A DNA stretch of 64,000 bases from Candidatus Firestoneibacteriota bacterium (GTDB taxonomy: Bacteria; Oederibacteriota; D2-FULL-39-29; CAIOVX01). Made by a program: the position numbers and the translations under genes. Below, in pieces: positions 17,762 to 25,069 of the stretch. The stretch covers positions 36,504 to 100,503 of the forward strand of contig CAIOVX010000060.1 of assembly GCA_903861835.1 (NCBI GenBank), in the 5' to 3' direction. The stretch's first letter is position 1, and every line of letters starts with the position of its first letter. The notes beneath the pieces are model-generated. The model was not told the DNA's origin. It was given only the letters and a program-made list of their open reading frames with translations, and did no database searches.

Positions 17762-18091
17762 TTACTTCTTTTTCCTTTGCAACTTATCCTGGTTCTGCCT
17801 TTTATTTATTGCCAGACCAATCAAACAAGCGAAACCTATAGCTATTAGAAGGCTAATTATAAAACAATTGACTAAGGAAAACTTCGCAAAATCTCTAAAA
17901 TAGCCAAAAGAAACAGTATTTAATACAACAGTTCCACCGGCAAGCAAAGGAGTAATCATTATTTTACTGTTGCATTTATTTTTGATCAAAAATAGGATTA
18001 TTACAACAGCAATGAACCCAAGCATCAATAGAGACTTTTCAGAAGCAAGATCATAATTAATTACATTTTCAAATATGCTCTTTAAAGTCAT
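17762..18091 (-). CDS. Small hypothetical membrane protein
   Basis: The 109-aa protein is not recognised. It has three hydrophobic segments, at about residues 20-37, 44-60 and 72-95, and ends in a strongly basic tail (INKRQNQDKLQRKKK). A good AGGAG ribosome site lies 10 nt upstream of the ATG, supporting a real gene. The base composition is markedly more AT-rich than in its neighbours. It lies beside a toxin-antitoxin pair in an apparent accessory patch. Confidence 0.6.
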   Translation of the reverse strand: MTLKSIFENVINYDLASEKSLLMLGFIAVVIILFLIKNKCNSKIMITPLLAGGTVVLNTVSFGYFRDFAKFSLVNCFIISLLIAIGFACLIGLAINKRQNQDKLQRKKK

Positions 18092-18232
18092 TTCGATGCG
18101 CTCCTTTGAACTTTAGTGTTTGCACAATCCCTGTATATGTATTTTACAGCATTTATACAGCCTGCAACACAGTGCATTTTTTCAACTTCTCCAAATAATT
18201 CCACCCGACACCTGCCGCATTTGAAAAACATA

Positions 18233-18520
18233 CTATTTCACCCGCTTTTCCGCCTTAAGGTAAACCTCATCGTTCCTGCGCAGGCCGACAGCGACAACAA
18301 ATACCGTAACAAGTCCTTTCTCGACCCGGTATATTACCCTGTAATCCATCACCTTTAACTTCATATAACCTTTTAGTTTTTTTCGGAGGGGCTTACCGTA
18401 CTTTTCCGGCTCGAAAGAAAGTTTTTTTTCGATTACCACGATGATTGCTTTCCTTATTTCCGGAGAGAGCTTAAGCATATCGTCTATAGCCGAGTCAGAA
18501 AAGACGATGTGCCAGATCAT
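18233..18520 (-). CDS. RelE/ParE-type toxin
   Basis: The 95-aa basic protein has the RelE-superfamily layout: an N-terminal strand, two helices (LSPEIRKAIIVVIEKKL), a KPLRKKLKGYMKLKV hairpin, then DYRVIYRVEKG and the C-terminal VVAVGLRRNDEVY strand. RelE toxins cleave mRNA in the ribosomal A site, and ParE relatives target gyrase. The Arg/Tyr-rich C-terminus favours RelE, but this is not proven. The ATG overlaps the antitoxin stop codon as ATGA, the usual arrangement of a type II pair. Confidence 0.85.
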   Translation of the reverse strand: MIWHIVFSDSAIDDMLKLSPEIRKAIIVVIEKKLSFEPEKYGKPLRKKLKGYMKLKVMDYRVIYRVEKGLVTVFVVAVGLRRNDEVYLKAEKRVK

Positions 18521-18795
18521 TCAATCCCCAGTTTCTTCTTTGTTTCATCCATCGTCAAATATTTGACCGGTTTCTTCATCCTCTCTTTCACGATATCCGA
18601 GAAATACTGATCTTCCGCCTCTTCCATTAAATTCTCATATTTCTTGAATTCCTCAATAGACATTATCACAGCGACAGGCTTATACCTTTTTTCAATAATA
18701 ACCCGCCTTGTCATTGCCTCAGCCAGAATCTTATCAAAACTCATTCTAAGTTCAGACGCGCCATAATAGGTCGCCGGTTCTTCTACCCTTCTCAT
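18517..18795 (-). CDS. Phd/YefM-type antitoxin
   Basis: The antitoxin partner of the RelE-like toxin. The fold signature is YYGASELRMSFDKILAEA followed by RRVIIEKRYKPVAVIMSIEEFKKYE, as in Phd/YefM DNA-binding antitoxins. The C-terminal half is charged and would wrap the toxin. I choose the start at 18795 (92 aa) because GGAGG lies 6 nt upstream; in-frame ATGs at 18819 and 18816 have no ribosome site. Upstream lies a consensus-like promoter interlaced with 12-bp-spaced TTGTCA repeats, a likely autoregulatory operator. Confidence 0.85.
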   Translation of the reverse strand: MRRVEEPATYYGASELRMSFDKILAEAMTRRVIIEKRYKPVAVIMSIEEFKKYENLMEEAEDQYFSDIVKERMKKPVKYLTMDETKKKLGIE

Positions 18796-18846
18796 ACTCC
18801 GCCTCCGCTGGATCATCATAATGTCAAATTCGTTTCAACCTAAAAC

Positions 18847-18875
18847 ATCATACAACTTGTCATTTGATTTGTCAA
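18847..18875 (-). promoter_or_regulatory. Promoter of the toxin-antitoxin operon
   Basis: On the minus strand TTGACA (18875-18870) and TATGAT (18852-18847) are separated by exactly 17 bp. Initiation near 18840 gives a leader of about 45 nt before the antitoxin start at 18795. Both hexamers are embedded in the TTGTCA/TGACAA repeat array. Confidence 0.7.
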
Positions 18876-18897
18876 TTATGTTGTCAATTGATATGAC
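18857..18897. promoter_or_regulatory. Probable operator: TTGTCA repeats at 12-bp spacing
   Basis: TTGTCA occurs at 18857, 18869 and 18881, each 12 bp from the next; the last two are extended to TTGTCAATT. An inverted ATGACA follows at 18893. The repeats overlap the antitoxin promoter. On the plus strand TTGTCA 18869 and TATGAC 18892-18897 are also 17 bp apart, so a divergent promoter toward uvrB is possible. Confidence 0.6.
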
Positions 18898-18980
18898 ATA
18901 TACATTTGGGCGCTAACTAAAATATGCAAAACGGTATCGGCTCTCCCATTGCCATAAGTGACCCGGGTATATGGCTTGAA

Positions 18981-19013
18981 AGGAGCGCATAAATGGATTA
19001 AAATGAACAAATG
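18981..19013 (+). promoter_or_regulatory. Ribosome site with two-codon leader ORF in front of uvrB
   Basis: AGGAG at 18981-18985 sits 7 nt before an ATG at 18993 that reads Met-Asp-stop (TAA at 18999-19001). This stop is in frame with uvrB, whose own ATG at 19011 lies 25 nt from AGGAG, too far for direct use. Another out-of-frame ATG lies at 19003. Confidence 0.65.
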
Positions 19014-21107
19014 GACTTCAAACTCGTATCCGAATACAGCCCCACAGGAGACCAGCCTCAGGCGATAGAGAAACTCGTCAAGGGCATCAGGGCAAACGAA
19101 AGGAACCAGACTCTCCTCGGCGTGACCGGCTCCGGCAAAACCTTTACCGTGGCAAATGTCATTGCCGCAACGCAGAAACCGACGCTGATAATATCCCATA
19201 ATAAAACGCTAGCCGCCCAGCTCTACGGCGAGTTTAAATCCTTCTTCCCGGAAAACGCGGTAGAATACTTTGTCAGCTACTACGATTATTACCAACCCGA
19301 GGCTTATCTTCCCTCCACCGACACTTATATAGAGAAAGACGCTTCCATAAATGACGAAATAGACAAACTCCGCCATTCCGCGACAGCTTCCATTCTAACT
19401 CGGCGCGACTGCATCATTGTCGCGAGCGTCTCCTGTATTTACGGAATCGGCTCGCCCGAGACCTATCAGAACATGCACCTTGCGCTTGAAGAAGGGCAGA
19501 ACCTGCATATGGACCAACTGCTCTCAAAACTCGTCGAGATACAATACATCCGGAACGACATGGACCTCTACCGCGGGACCTTCCGCGTGAAAGGCGACAC
19601 CGTTGACATCTTCCCGTCGGCGGCGGATACGGTCATACGCTTGCAATATGACGGCAACACCATAGAAAAAATCACGGAGATAGACGGGTTCTCCGCGGAA
19701 GTCAAGAAGCGGATGAAGAGCGCCATAATTTTTCCCGCGGCCCACTGGGTCACCCCTCCCGACCAGCTTAAGGCAGCGGTCAAGCATATTGAAACAGAAC
19801 TTGACCTAAGGTTGATTGACCTTAGAAAAATGAACAAGCTTGTCGAGGCGCAAAGACTGGAACAGCGCACCCGCTTTGACATGGAGATGATGCTGGAAGT
19901 CGGGACCTGCAAGGGCATTGAAAACTACTCGCGCCACCTGGACGGAAGAAAGCCCGGGGAGCCGCCCTTCACGCTGGTGGATTACCTGCCGAAAGACGGG
20001 CTGATAGTCGTTGACGAAAGCCACATTACCCTCCCGCAGATACGGGGCATGCACGAAGGAGACCGCGCGAGAAAGACAAATCTGGTGGAGTACGGATTCC
20101 GGCTTCCTTCGGCGATAGACAACAGGCCTTTGAAGTTCCCTGAATTTGAGAAAAGAATCCCCCAGATACTTTATGTCTCCGCTACACCTGCCGATTACGA
20201 ACTGAAGGCCTCGGGCAAGCCGATTGAGCAGATAATCCGGCCCACGGGCCTTATGGATCCGGAAGTTTGCATAAAGAAGGCCACGGGGCAGATCGATGAC
20301 CTCATCGGAGAGATAAAAACCGTGGTTGACAGGGGCGAGCGCGTGCTGGCTACCACTCTCACGAAGAAAATGGCGGAGGAACTTACCGACTATCTAAAAG
20401 ATATCGGAATCCGGGCCAAGTACCTGCACTCCGACATTGAAACCCTTGAAAGGATAAAGATATTGCAATCTCTCCGCGCCGGGGATTTTGATGTACTCGT
20501 CGGCATAAACCTGCTCCGCGAAGGACTGGATCTTCCCGAAGTATCTCTCGTGGCCATTCTTGACGCGGATAAGGAAGGATTCCTTAGGTCAGAGACCTCT
20601 CTCGTCCAGACTATCGGGCGCGCGGCGAGGAATGTGGCCGGCCGCGTCATTCTTTACGCGGATAAAATGACCGGTTCCATCAATCGGGCAGTCTCTGAAA
20701 CAAACCGCAGGCGCGAAGTACAAAGGGCCTACAACATAAAACACGGCATCACCCCGACGACCATAAAGAAACAGATCAGGGAAATAATGAACAGCGTTTA
20801 CGAACAGGATTACTTCACCGTGCCGCTTGCCGCGGAAAAAGGCGGCGAGTACCTGACCGCGGACGAAATCCCGAAACTCCTCTCCGAGCTTGAGGCGGAG
20901 ATGCAGGGCTACGCCAAGAAACTCCAGTTTGAGAAGGCCGCGGCCGTCCGGGACAGGATACGCCATTTTAAATCGCAGATAGGCAAGATGAACGAGAGCG
21001 GCTTTATTCCCTCAAAGTTGCTGAAGGATGAACCGCTGTCGTATGCGGAAAAAAAGGGTCTGGCGAGAAGGATAGGGGCGGTAAAAGCGAAAAGGTATAA
21101 GAGATGA
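19011..21107 (+). CDS. uvrB: Excinuclease ABC subunit B
   Basis: UvrB is the damage-verifying helicase-like subunit of nucleotide excision repair. The 698-aa protein starts at 19011, forced by an in-frame stop at 18999. It begins with [20 protein letters not shown] and has Walker A GVTGSGKT, the beta-hairpin region [24 protein letters not shown]-like VVDESH and ATPADYE. Helicase motifs [13 protein letters not shown] and QTIGRAARN follow. The C-terminal UVR domain ([24 protein letters not shown]) contacts UvrC. Length and order are standard. Translation may be coupled to the two-codon leader. Confidence 0.97.
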   Translation: MDFKLVSEYSPTGDQPQAIEKLVKGIRANERNQTLLGVTGSGKTFTVANVIAATQKPTLIISHNKTLAAQLYGEFKSFFPENAVEYFVSYYDYYQPEAYLPSTDTYIEKDASINDEIDKLRHSATASILTRRDCIIVASVSCIYGIGSPETYQNMHLALEEGQNLHMDQLLSKLVEIQYIRNDMDLYRGTFRVKGDTVDIFPSAADTVIRLQYDGNTIEKITEIDGFSAEVKKRMKSAIIFPAAHWVTPPDQLKAAVKHIETELDLRLIDLRKMNKLVEAQRLEQRTRFDMEMMLEVGTCKGIENYSRHLDGRKPGEPPFTLVDYLPKDGLIVVDESHITLPQIRGMHEGDRARKTNLVEYGFRLPSAIDNRPLKFPEFEKRIPQILYVSATPADYELKASGKPIEQIIRPTGLMDPEVCIKKATGQIDDLIGEIKTVVDRGERVLATTLTKKMAEELTDYLKDIGIRAKYLHSDIETLERIKILQSLRAGDFDVLVGINLLREGLDLPEVSLVAILDADKEGFLRSETSLVQTIGRAARNVAGRVILYADKMTGSINRAVSETNRRREVQRAYNIKHGITPTTIKKQIREIMNSVYEQDYFTVPLAAEKGGEYLTADEIPKLLSELEAEMQGYAKKLQFEKAAAVRDRIRHFKSQIGKMNESGFIPSKLLKDEPLSYAEKKGLARRIGAVKAKRYKR

Positions 21108-21135
21108 AACTCCCCGAGCTTACGCTCGGAGTTTC
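21106..21135 (+). terminator. Hairpin behind uvrB, possible terminator
   Basis: GAAACTCC-CC-GAGC pairs with GCTCGGAGTTTC around a TTAC loop, with a two-base bulge. The left arm starts at the uvrB stop codon. No T-run follows, so intrinsic termination is uncertain. Confidence 0.4.
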
Positions 21136-21163
21136 TGATGAGTTGTGATATTTATTATCATTC

Positions 21164-21210
21164 ATGCCGAATTCATCCCGCGGGCTCACGCCCGGGGTTT
21201 TCTTCGGCAT
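21164..21210. repeat. Palindromic intergenic element, copy 2
   Basis: Outer arms ATGCCGAA and TTCGGCAT enclose an inner CCCGCGGGC/GCCCGGGG hairpin with a TCAC loop. In reverse orientation it shares the flanks TGCCGAAGAA...CCCC and AATTCGGCA with the element at 4580-4655. Confidence 0.7.
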
Positions 21211-21251
21211 TTGCATCATAAAAGTTTGTAAAGTAAACAGGAAAAATCGGT

Positions 21252-21287
21252 TTATAACGTTCTTAACGCTTACAACGTTTGTAACGT
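21252..21287 (-). repeat. Array of four 9-bp units (ACGTTANRA type), minus orientation
   Basis: Read on the minus strand this is four consecutive 9-mers: ACGTTACAA, ACGTTGTAA, GCGTTAAGA, ACGTTATAA. An equally long array in the opposite orientation lies at 21522-21557. Confidence 0.75.
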
Positions 21288-21339
21288 AAACATGAAGGAT
21301 TGGCAAAGCCTGAATATTGAAATTGTGCATCGGGCTCTT

Positions 21340-21515
21340 CCCTCTAGCGTCCGACCGTCTGAGCCTCTGAGCCTCTGAGCATCTGACCTTCTGGTCTTCC
21401 GTCCTCTGCTCTACTGCGCATCCGCTCTTCCGCGCATCGGTCCACTGTCCTCCGACTTCCGCCTTACTGCGCGTCCAGTCTTCCGAGCATCGGTCCACCG
21501 TCTTCGTCGTTCTTG
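21340..21515. repeat. CT-rich degenerate tandem repeat block
   Basis: About 175 bp made of degenerate 8-10-bp units such as CCTCTGAG, CGTCCTCTG, TCTTCCG and GCGCATC. Segments 21400-21422 and 21419-21438 recur identically at 29244-29266 and 29271-29290. The non-coding gap 21108-21612 (about 505 bp) contains only hairpins and these repeats; I see no gene. Confidence 0.7.
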
Positions 21516-21521
21516 ATGTTT

Positions 21522-21617
21522 ACGTTATAAACGTTACGAACGTTACAAACGCTACAAACCGCCCTTGATTTTACCTTACGAACTTTACAAACCTTAAGAA
21601 CCTTACAAACTTTTACC
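21522..21617 (+). repeat. 9-bp-unit array, plus orientation, running into the xerD stop
   Basis: Four units (ACGTTATAA, ACGTTACGA, ACGTTACAA, ACGCTACAA) cover 21522-21557. After a short break come five more degenerate units (ACCTTACGA, ACTTTACAA, ACCTTAAGA, ACCTTACAA, ACTTTTACC) at 21573-21617. The last overlaps the xerD stop codon. Confidence 0.75.
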
Positions 21618-22503
21618 CTCGAGGATGATATTTCTTATGTACCTCTTTTAACCTCGACCTATCCACATGCGTATAAATCTGCGTGGTTGAGATGCTTGAA
21701 TGTCCGAGCATTTCCTGGACGGCTCTAAGATCGGCGCCCCGGGCCAGAAGATGCGTCGCGAATGAGTGCCTTATGGTATGCGGGGTCACATCTTTCTTGA
21801 TACCCGCCGCCTTCACACAGCCGGTTATTATTTTCCACATCCAGACACGGGAGAGTTTCTTGCCCCGCCTTCCGAGAAAAATAGTCTCATCTTTGGACTT
21901 TGTTTTTTCTATGATCTGCCGGCGCGCGCCCTCTATATACTTTTCCAGGAATTCCGCAGCCATATTCCCGACAGGAATAATTCTCTCCTTGCTCCCTTTT
22001 CCAGTCACCCTCAGGTACTGGCCATTCGGGTCGTAATTTTGCATGCGCAAATTCACGAGTTCGGAGATGCGGAGACCAGATGCGTAAAGCAGCTCCATTA
22101 CGGCACGGTCCCGCGCGCCTTCGGCGCTGTCAGAGCGGATTCCGTCAAGCAGCGCTTTGACTTCTTTTTCATTAAGGATGTCGGGAAGTTTCCTTGAAAG
22201 ACGCGGCGTCTCGATATCCGCCACCGGGCTTTCTATTATTTCAACCTCGTTTGAAGCATACTTAAAAAAAGTCTTAAGCGAAGAGAGGCATCTGGCAACC
22301 GACCTGGGATCGTGATCGCTCTTTAAGAAGAGCATATAATCCATCACCGAGGACTTGTCCACCCTTTTCACTTCGGTGATACCTGCCTTTTCCATATAGC
22401 CGGCAAACTTGAAAAGGTCCATCTTGTAGGCGTCCACCGTATTCGGGGAATATTTTCTCTCCAGCACGAGGTATGTAAGAAACCCTTCCACCAGCTCACG
22501 CAT
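21613..22503 (-). CDS. xerD: Tyrosine recombinase XerD/XerC
   Basis: XerC/D recombinases resolve chromosome dimers at dif. I start at 22503 (296 aa, the usual size); an ATG at 22554 would add 17 residues inside the upstream Nudix gene. The N-terminal SAM-like domain begins with LVEGFLTYLVLERKYSPNTV. The catalytic domain has ASGLRISELVNLR (Arg), KGSKERIIP (Lys), HTIRHSFATHLL (His-x-x-Arg) and LGHSSISTTQIYTHV (His and nucleophile Tyr). All active residues are kept. No phage genes are nearby, so it is the housekeeping enzyme; XerC versus XerD cannot be decided with certainty. It overlaps the Nudix stop by 8 bp. Confidence 0.9.
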   Translation of the reverse strand: MRELVEGFLTYLVLERKYSPNTVDAYKMDLFKFAGYMEKAGITEVKRVDKSSVMDYMLFLKSDHDPRSVARCLSSLKTFFKYASNEVEIIESPVADIETPRLSRKLPDILNEKEVKALLDGIRSDSAEGARDRAVMELLYASGLRISELVNLRMQNYDPNGQYLRVTGKGSKERIIPVGNMAAEFLEKYIEGARRQIIEKTKSKDETIFLGRRGKKLSRVWMWKIITGCVKAAGIKKDVTPHTIRHSFATHLLARGADLRAVQEMLGHSSISTTQIYTHVDRSRLKEVHKKYHPRG

Positions 22504-23260
22504 GTTTTTTCCGCCTAAAGTAATCAAGGAGCACTTTTTTGTGGTCAGAAGCAAATTTCATCTTCCTTACATCCTTTACAGTGATGATTCTTACGCTTTT
22601 TGCATCGTCTCCTGCAATGGGAGTTCCTAAAGAATCAGCCGTGAACACAACGGTCGCAACATGAAAACGCGGATCCCGCGCCGGAGCTGAATACGCGTGA
22701 AATTGCTTAAGGTTCTTAAGCTTGAGCCCCGTCTCTTCCTTCATTTCACGCCGTACGGCGGCTTCAACGCTCTCCCCGTAATCAACAAACCCGCCGGGAA
22801 GCGCGAAACCGAGCGGCGGATTTGAGCGCTCTATCACAACCACCCCGCCTTTTACCCTGATGATGCAGTCAGTAGTGAGGAACGGGGACTTCTGTTCATT
22901 CCCGAAATAGTTCAAGTAACCAATCAGTCCTTTCCTGAAAGGCTCTTTTTCAATATTGTCTGCCAAACTCACCCAAAACTGTCTTACCGGATGTTCTCTG
23001 TACTCATAAATATACCTATACATTTCCTGGGCGATTATCTTACCTGCCTGGTTGAAAGAAAACGGCTCCTTTCCGGACAGAACGGAAAAAATAACACGCT
23101 TTCCGCCGGCGCGCGCGGCGGTTTTTACCGCTGTCGCAACTGCTTTTCTGAGTTTAGTCTCGGTATTCCCGCCCAACCGGAAAGTGAAGGTTCTTCCCCC
23201 CGCTCTCGCCTTCCCCTCAACGAGTTCTATTTTTATGCCCTTGATTGTAATATTGTTCAT
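22496..23260 (-). CDS. Nudix hydrolase with an N-terminal leucyl-aminopeptidase-like (macro-type) domain
   Basis: The 254-aa protein has a C-terminal Nudix domain (~125-250). The complete Nudix box runs from G157 through E163, R171-E172 and E175-E176 to G178, preceded by NPPLGFALPGG as in ADP-ribose pyrophosphatases. Residues 1-95 are unusual. The segment LRKAVATAVKTAARAGGKRV followed by AGKIIAQEMYRYIYEYRE resembles the N-terminal domain of M17 leucine aminopeptidases, a macro-like fold, but no peptidase domain follows. The role could be hydrolysis of ADP-ribose or a related nucleotide; the N-terminal similarity is my reading and is unverified. A 9-bp repeat array lies upstream. Confidence 0.75.
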   Translation of the reverse strand: MNNITIKGIKIELVEGKARAGGRTFTFRLGGNTETKLRKAVATAVKTAARAGGKRVIFSVLSGKEPFSFNQAGKIIAQEMYRYIYEYREHPVRQFWVSLADNIEKEPFRKGLIGYLNYFGNEQKSPFLTTDCIIRVKGGVVVIERSNPPLGFALPGGFVDYGESVEAAVRREMKEETGLKLKNLKQFHAYSAPARDPRFHVATVVFTADSLGTPIAGDDAKSVRIITVKDVRKMKFASDHKKVLLDYFRRKKHA

Positions 23261-23279
23261 TTCCCCCGCTATGAGACTT

Positions 23280-23327
23280 ACGTTACAAACGTTATAAACG
23301 TTAAGAACGTTAAGAACGTTATAAACG
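23280..23327 (+). repeat. Array of five 9-bp ACGTTANRA units
   Basis: Five exact-length units (ACGTTACAA, ACGTTATAA, ACGTTAAGA twice, ACGTTATAA) plus a partial ACG fill most of the gap between the Nudix and radical SAM genes. AACGTT at each unit junction is self-complementary. Confidence 0.85.
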
Positions 23328-23335
23328 CATTTGTC

Positions 23336-24331
23336 TTATTTATAACATTGCGTATCTTCCCCTAAATAATCCCCGCACATATGATACGCCAGCGCCGGAC
23401 ATCCCCTGCAGTCAATTACTTCGCAGCCGCGGCATTTGCCTTTCTTCGGTCCGTTCATTATTTCCCTTAGCGTCTTTGATTCCATTATTTCGTAAAGCGG
23501 AGTTTCGAGAATGTTTCCTATTTTTAGCCCAAACCGCCGGCAGGGATAAACGCTTCCGTCCGGCATCACGCAGAAGTTCCGCTTGCTTATGTTGCAGTTA
23601 GCTCCATATATCTTTACTTTCCCGCCGCGGGGAATGCGGATCCAGAAAGCTCTCCAGTCATAGATTTCGTCCAGGGCAATCTTTTCACGGGATAAGGAGA
23701 GCACCGAGGAAACAAGCTCGCGCCAATCCTGCTTTGCCAGAACTTCTTTCTTCAGCGCTGCGCCGTTACCCATCGGAATCAACCTCTCCACTATTATTCC
23801 GTCTGCATCCAGCTCTTTCGCAAGGACTGCGAGCTGAGGAAGTTCCCTGAAGTTAGATTTCATCGCCGTAAACATTATTGTCGGGATGAATCCGTGAGCT
23901 GCTATCATTTTCAGGCCCTTCACGGCTTGTGCGAAGGAACCCGCACCGCGGACCGCGTCGTTCACGGCCGGGGAAGCCCCCTCGAGGGAAACCTTTATTT
24001 CATAAAGCTTCTTAAACCTCTCAAGGGCAAAGAGTTTTTGATCGGTAAGCGGTATACCGTTGCTGATTATGATTAACTCCTTTACCTCCTGCAATGAATT
24101 TAAATATTCGCAAAGCGGAATCAGCTCCTTCTTCAGGAAAGGCTCTCCTCCGGTAAGATTTATCACTGCTTTTGTCCTGAGCTTTTTAGCGGCGGCCGCG
24201 ATCGCATCCGCCGTTTTCTTCAGCCCCTCAAGACCAAAACCAGTCTTAATACCGTAGCCTTCCTGATAGCAATGAGTGCAGCGCAGGTTACAGGCGTCCG
24301 TTATGTGCCACTGAATATAAAGTCCCGGCAT
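23336..24331 (-). CDS. Radical SAM protein with C-terminal SPASM-type iron-sulfur domain
   Basis: The 331-aa protein has the radical SAM cluster motif ACNLRCTHCY (C14, C18, C21), a GGEPFLKKEL SAM-binding stretch and SNGIPL. It ends in a cysteine-rich SPASM/Twitch region: NCNISKRNFCVMPDG, VYPCRRFGLKIGNI, then KCRGCEVIDCRGCPALAYHMCGDYLG, split as CRGCEVIDCRGCP. This architecture occurs in enzymes that modify peptides or proteins (sactipeptide, mycofactocin or heme-related maturases). No precursor peptide or partner is visible next to it, so the substrate is unknown. It is flanked by repeats and stands alone. Confidence 0.85.
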   Translation of the reverse strand: MPGLYIQWHITDACNLRCTHCYQEGYGIKTGFGLEGLKKTADAIAAAAKKLRTKAVINLTGGEPFLKKELIPLCEYLNSLQEVKELIIISNGIPLTDQKLFALERFKKLYEIKVSLEGASPAVNDAVRGAGSFAQAVKGLKMIAAHGFIPTIMFTAMKSNFRELPQLAVLAKELDADGIIVERLIPMGNGAALKKEVLAKQDWRELVSSVLSLSREKIALDEIYDWRAFWIRIPRGGKVKIYGANCNISKRNFCVMPDGSVYPCRRFGLKIGNILETPLYEIMESKTLREIMNGPKKGKCRGCEVIDCRGCPALAYHMCGDYLGEDTQCYK

Positions 24332-24363
24332 TACATTTTCTCCTCAAAGAAAACACTTTTATT

Positions 24364-24445
24364 GATTACGCAGATTCATTAAACAGCTTTAGCAGGTTAG
24401 ATCAATCAATAATCCGAGTAATCGCACTTCGTAATCTGCGTAATC
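24364..24445. repeat. Inverted repeat, 13-bp perfect arms (GATTACGCAGATT)
   Basis: GATTACGCAGATT at 24364-24376 and its exact complement AATCTGCGTAATC at 24433-24445 enclose 56 bp with further degenerate AATC..GTAATC units. The same 13-mer occurs at 59995-60007. It fills the gap between the radical SAM and MBL genes. Confidence 0.75.
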
Positions 24446-24460
24446 CAAATTAGCTTTATT

Positions 24461-25069
24461 TTAGTAGAGGATCCTCTCATTACCGATAGTTGATTCGTAA
24501 CCATGCCCCGGGTAGATGCGCGTGTCATCCGGATATTTGAACAATTTATCCTTAATGGAATGCATTATGTCCTCATAAGACGCGGACGGGAGGTCAGTTC
24601 TTCCAACCCCGCCGCAAAAGAGCGTGTCACCGGTAAAAATTGCCTTCTCCGTCACAAAGCAGATACTGCCTTTTGTGTGCCCGGGAGTGTGAATGACCGT
24701 AAGTTCAAGGTTTCCGGCTTTGACAATCTCCCCTTCCGAAAGAAAACCGTCCGCCTTCACGCTTATTTTTTCGCCACGAAAAAGGAGGGAACCATTAGCT
24801 TCAGGATCCTCTATCATCAGCGCGTCAGCTTTGTGCACGAATATCTTCGCGCCTGTCTTTGCCTTGAGCTCGTTCGCGGCGCCTATATGGTCAAAGTGAC
24901 CGTGTGTAAGCAGGATAGCGGCCACCTTGAATCCGTGCTTCTCCAAAGCTTTTGTTATCTTCTGGCATTCGTCCCCGGGGTCAATAACCACGCCTTCTTT
25001 CGCCGCTTCATCAAAGAAGAAACCACAGTTCTCAAGAATATTTCCCAACACCAGTTGCCTTATCGCCAT
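24461..25069 (-). CDS. Metallo-beta-lactamase-fold hydrolase, glyoxalase II-like
   Basis: The 202-aa single-domain protein has the dinuclear zinc motif THGHFDHIGA (HxHxDH near 55-60), HTPGHTKGSICF, the bridging Asp in FTGDTLFCGGVGRTDLP and the late YPGHGYESTIGNE His. The domain order and the short length match bacterial YcbL/GloB-like hydrolases. These act on thioesters such as S-lactoylglutathione or related substrates, but sequence does not give the substrate. Its start overlaps the 3' end of the DUF2723 gene by 10 bp, so the two are probably co-transcribed. Confidence 0.87.
   Translation of the reverse strand: MAIRQLVLGNILENCGFFFDEAAKEGVVIDPGDECQKITKALEKHGFKVAAILLTHGHFDHIGAANELKAKTGAKIFVHKADALMIEDPEANGSLLFRGEKISVKADGFLSEGEIVKAGNLELTVIHTPGHTKGSICFVTEKAIFTGDTLFCGGVGRTDLPSASYEDIMHSIKDKLFKYPDDTRIYPGHGYESTIGNERILY

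Noticed and set aside
17706..17903. Plus-strand 65-codon frame overlapping the small membrane protein
   Set aside because: The minus-strand frame has a good ribosome site and a clean three-helix pattern; the plus frame has neither.
21004..21498. Minus-strand reading frame of 164 codons behind uvrB
   Set aside because: Its first part is a translation of the CT-rich repeat block (Ser-Glu-Asp-Arg-like repeats) and its end runs antisense through the uvrB 3' end. It has no family similarity and no convincing ribosome site.
21613..22503. Phage or transposon integrase
   Set aside because: Length and motifs are those of housekeeping XerC/D, and no phage, att-like or cargo genes flank it.
23280..23327. 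Possible CRISPR array
   Set aside because: The unit is only 9 bp with no spacers and there are no cas genes. It is a short tandem repeat.
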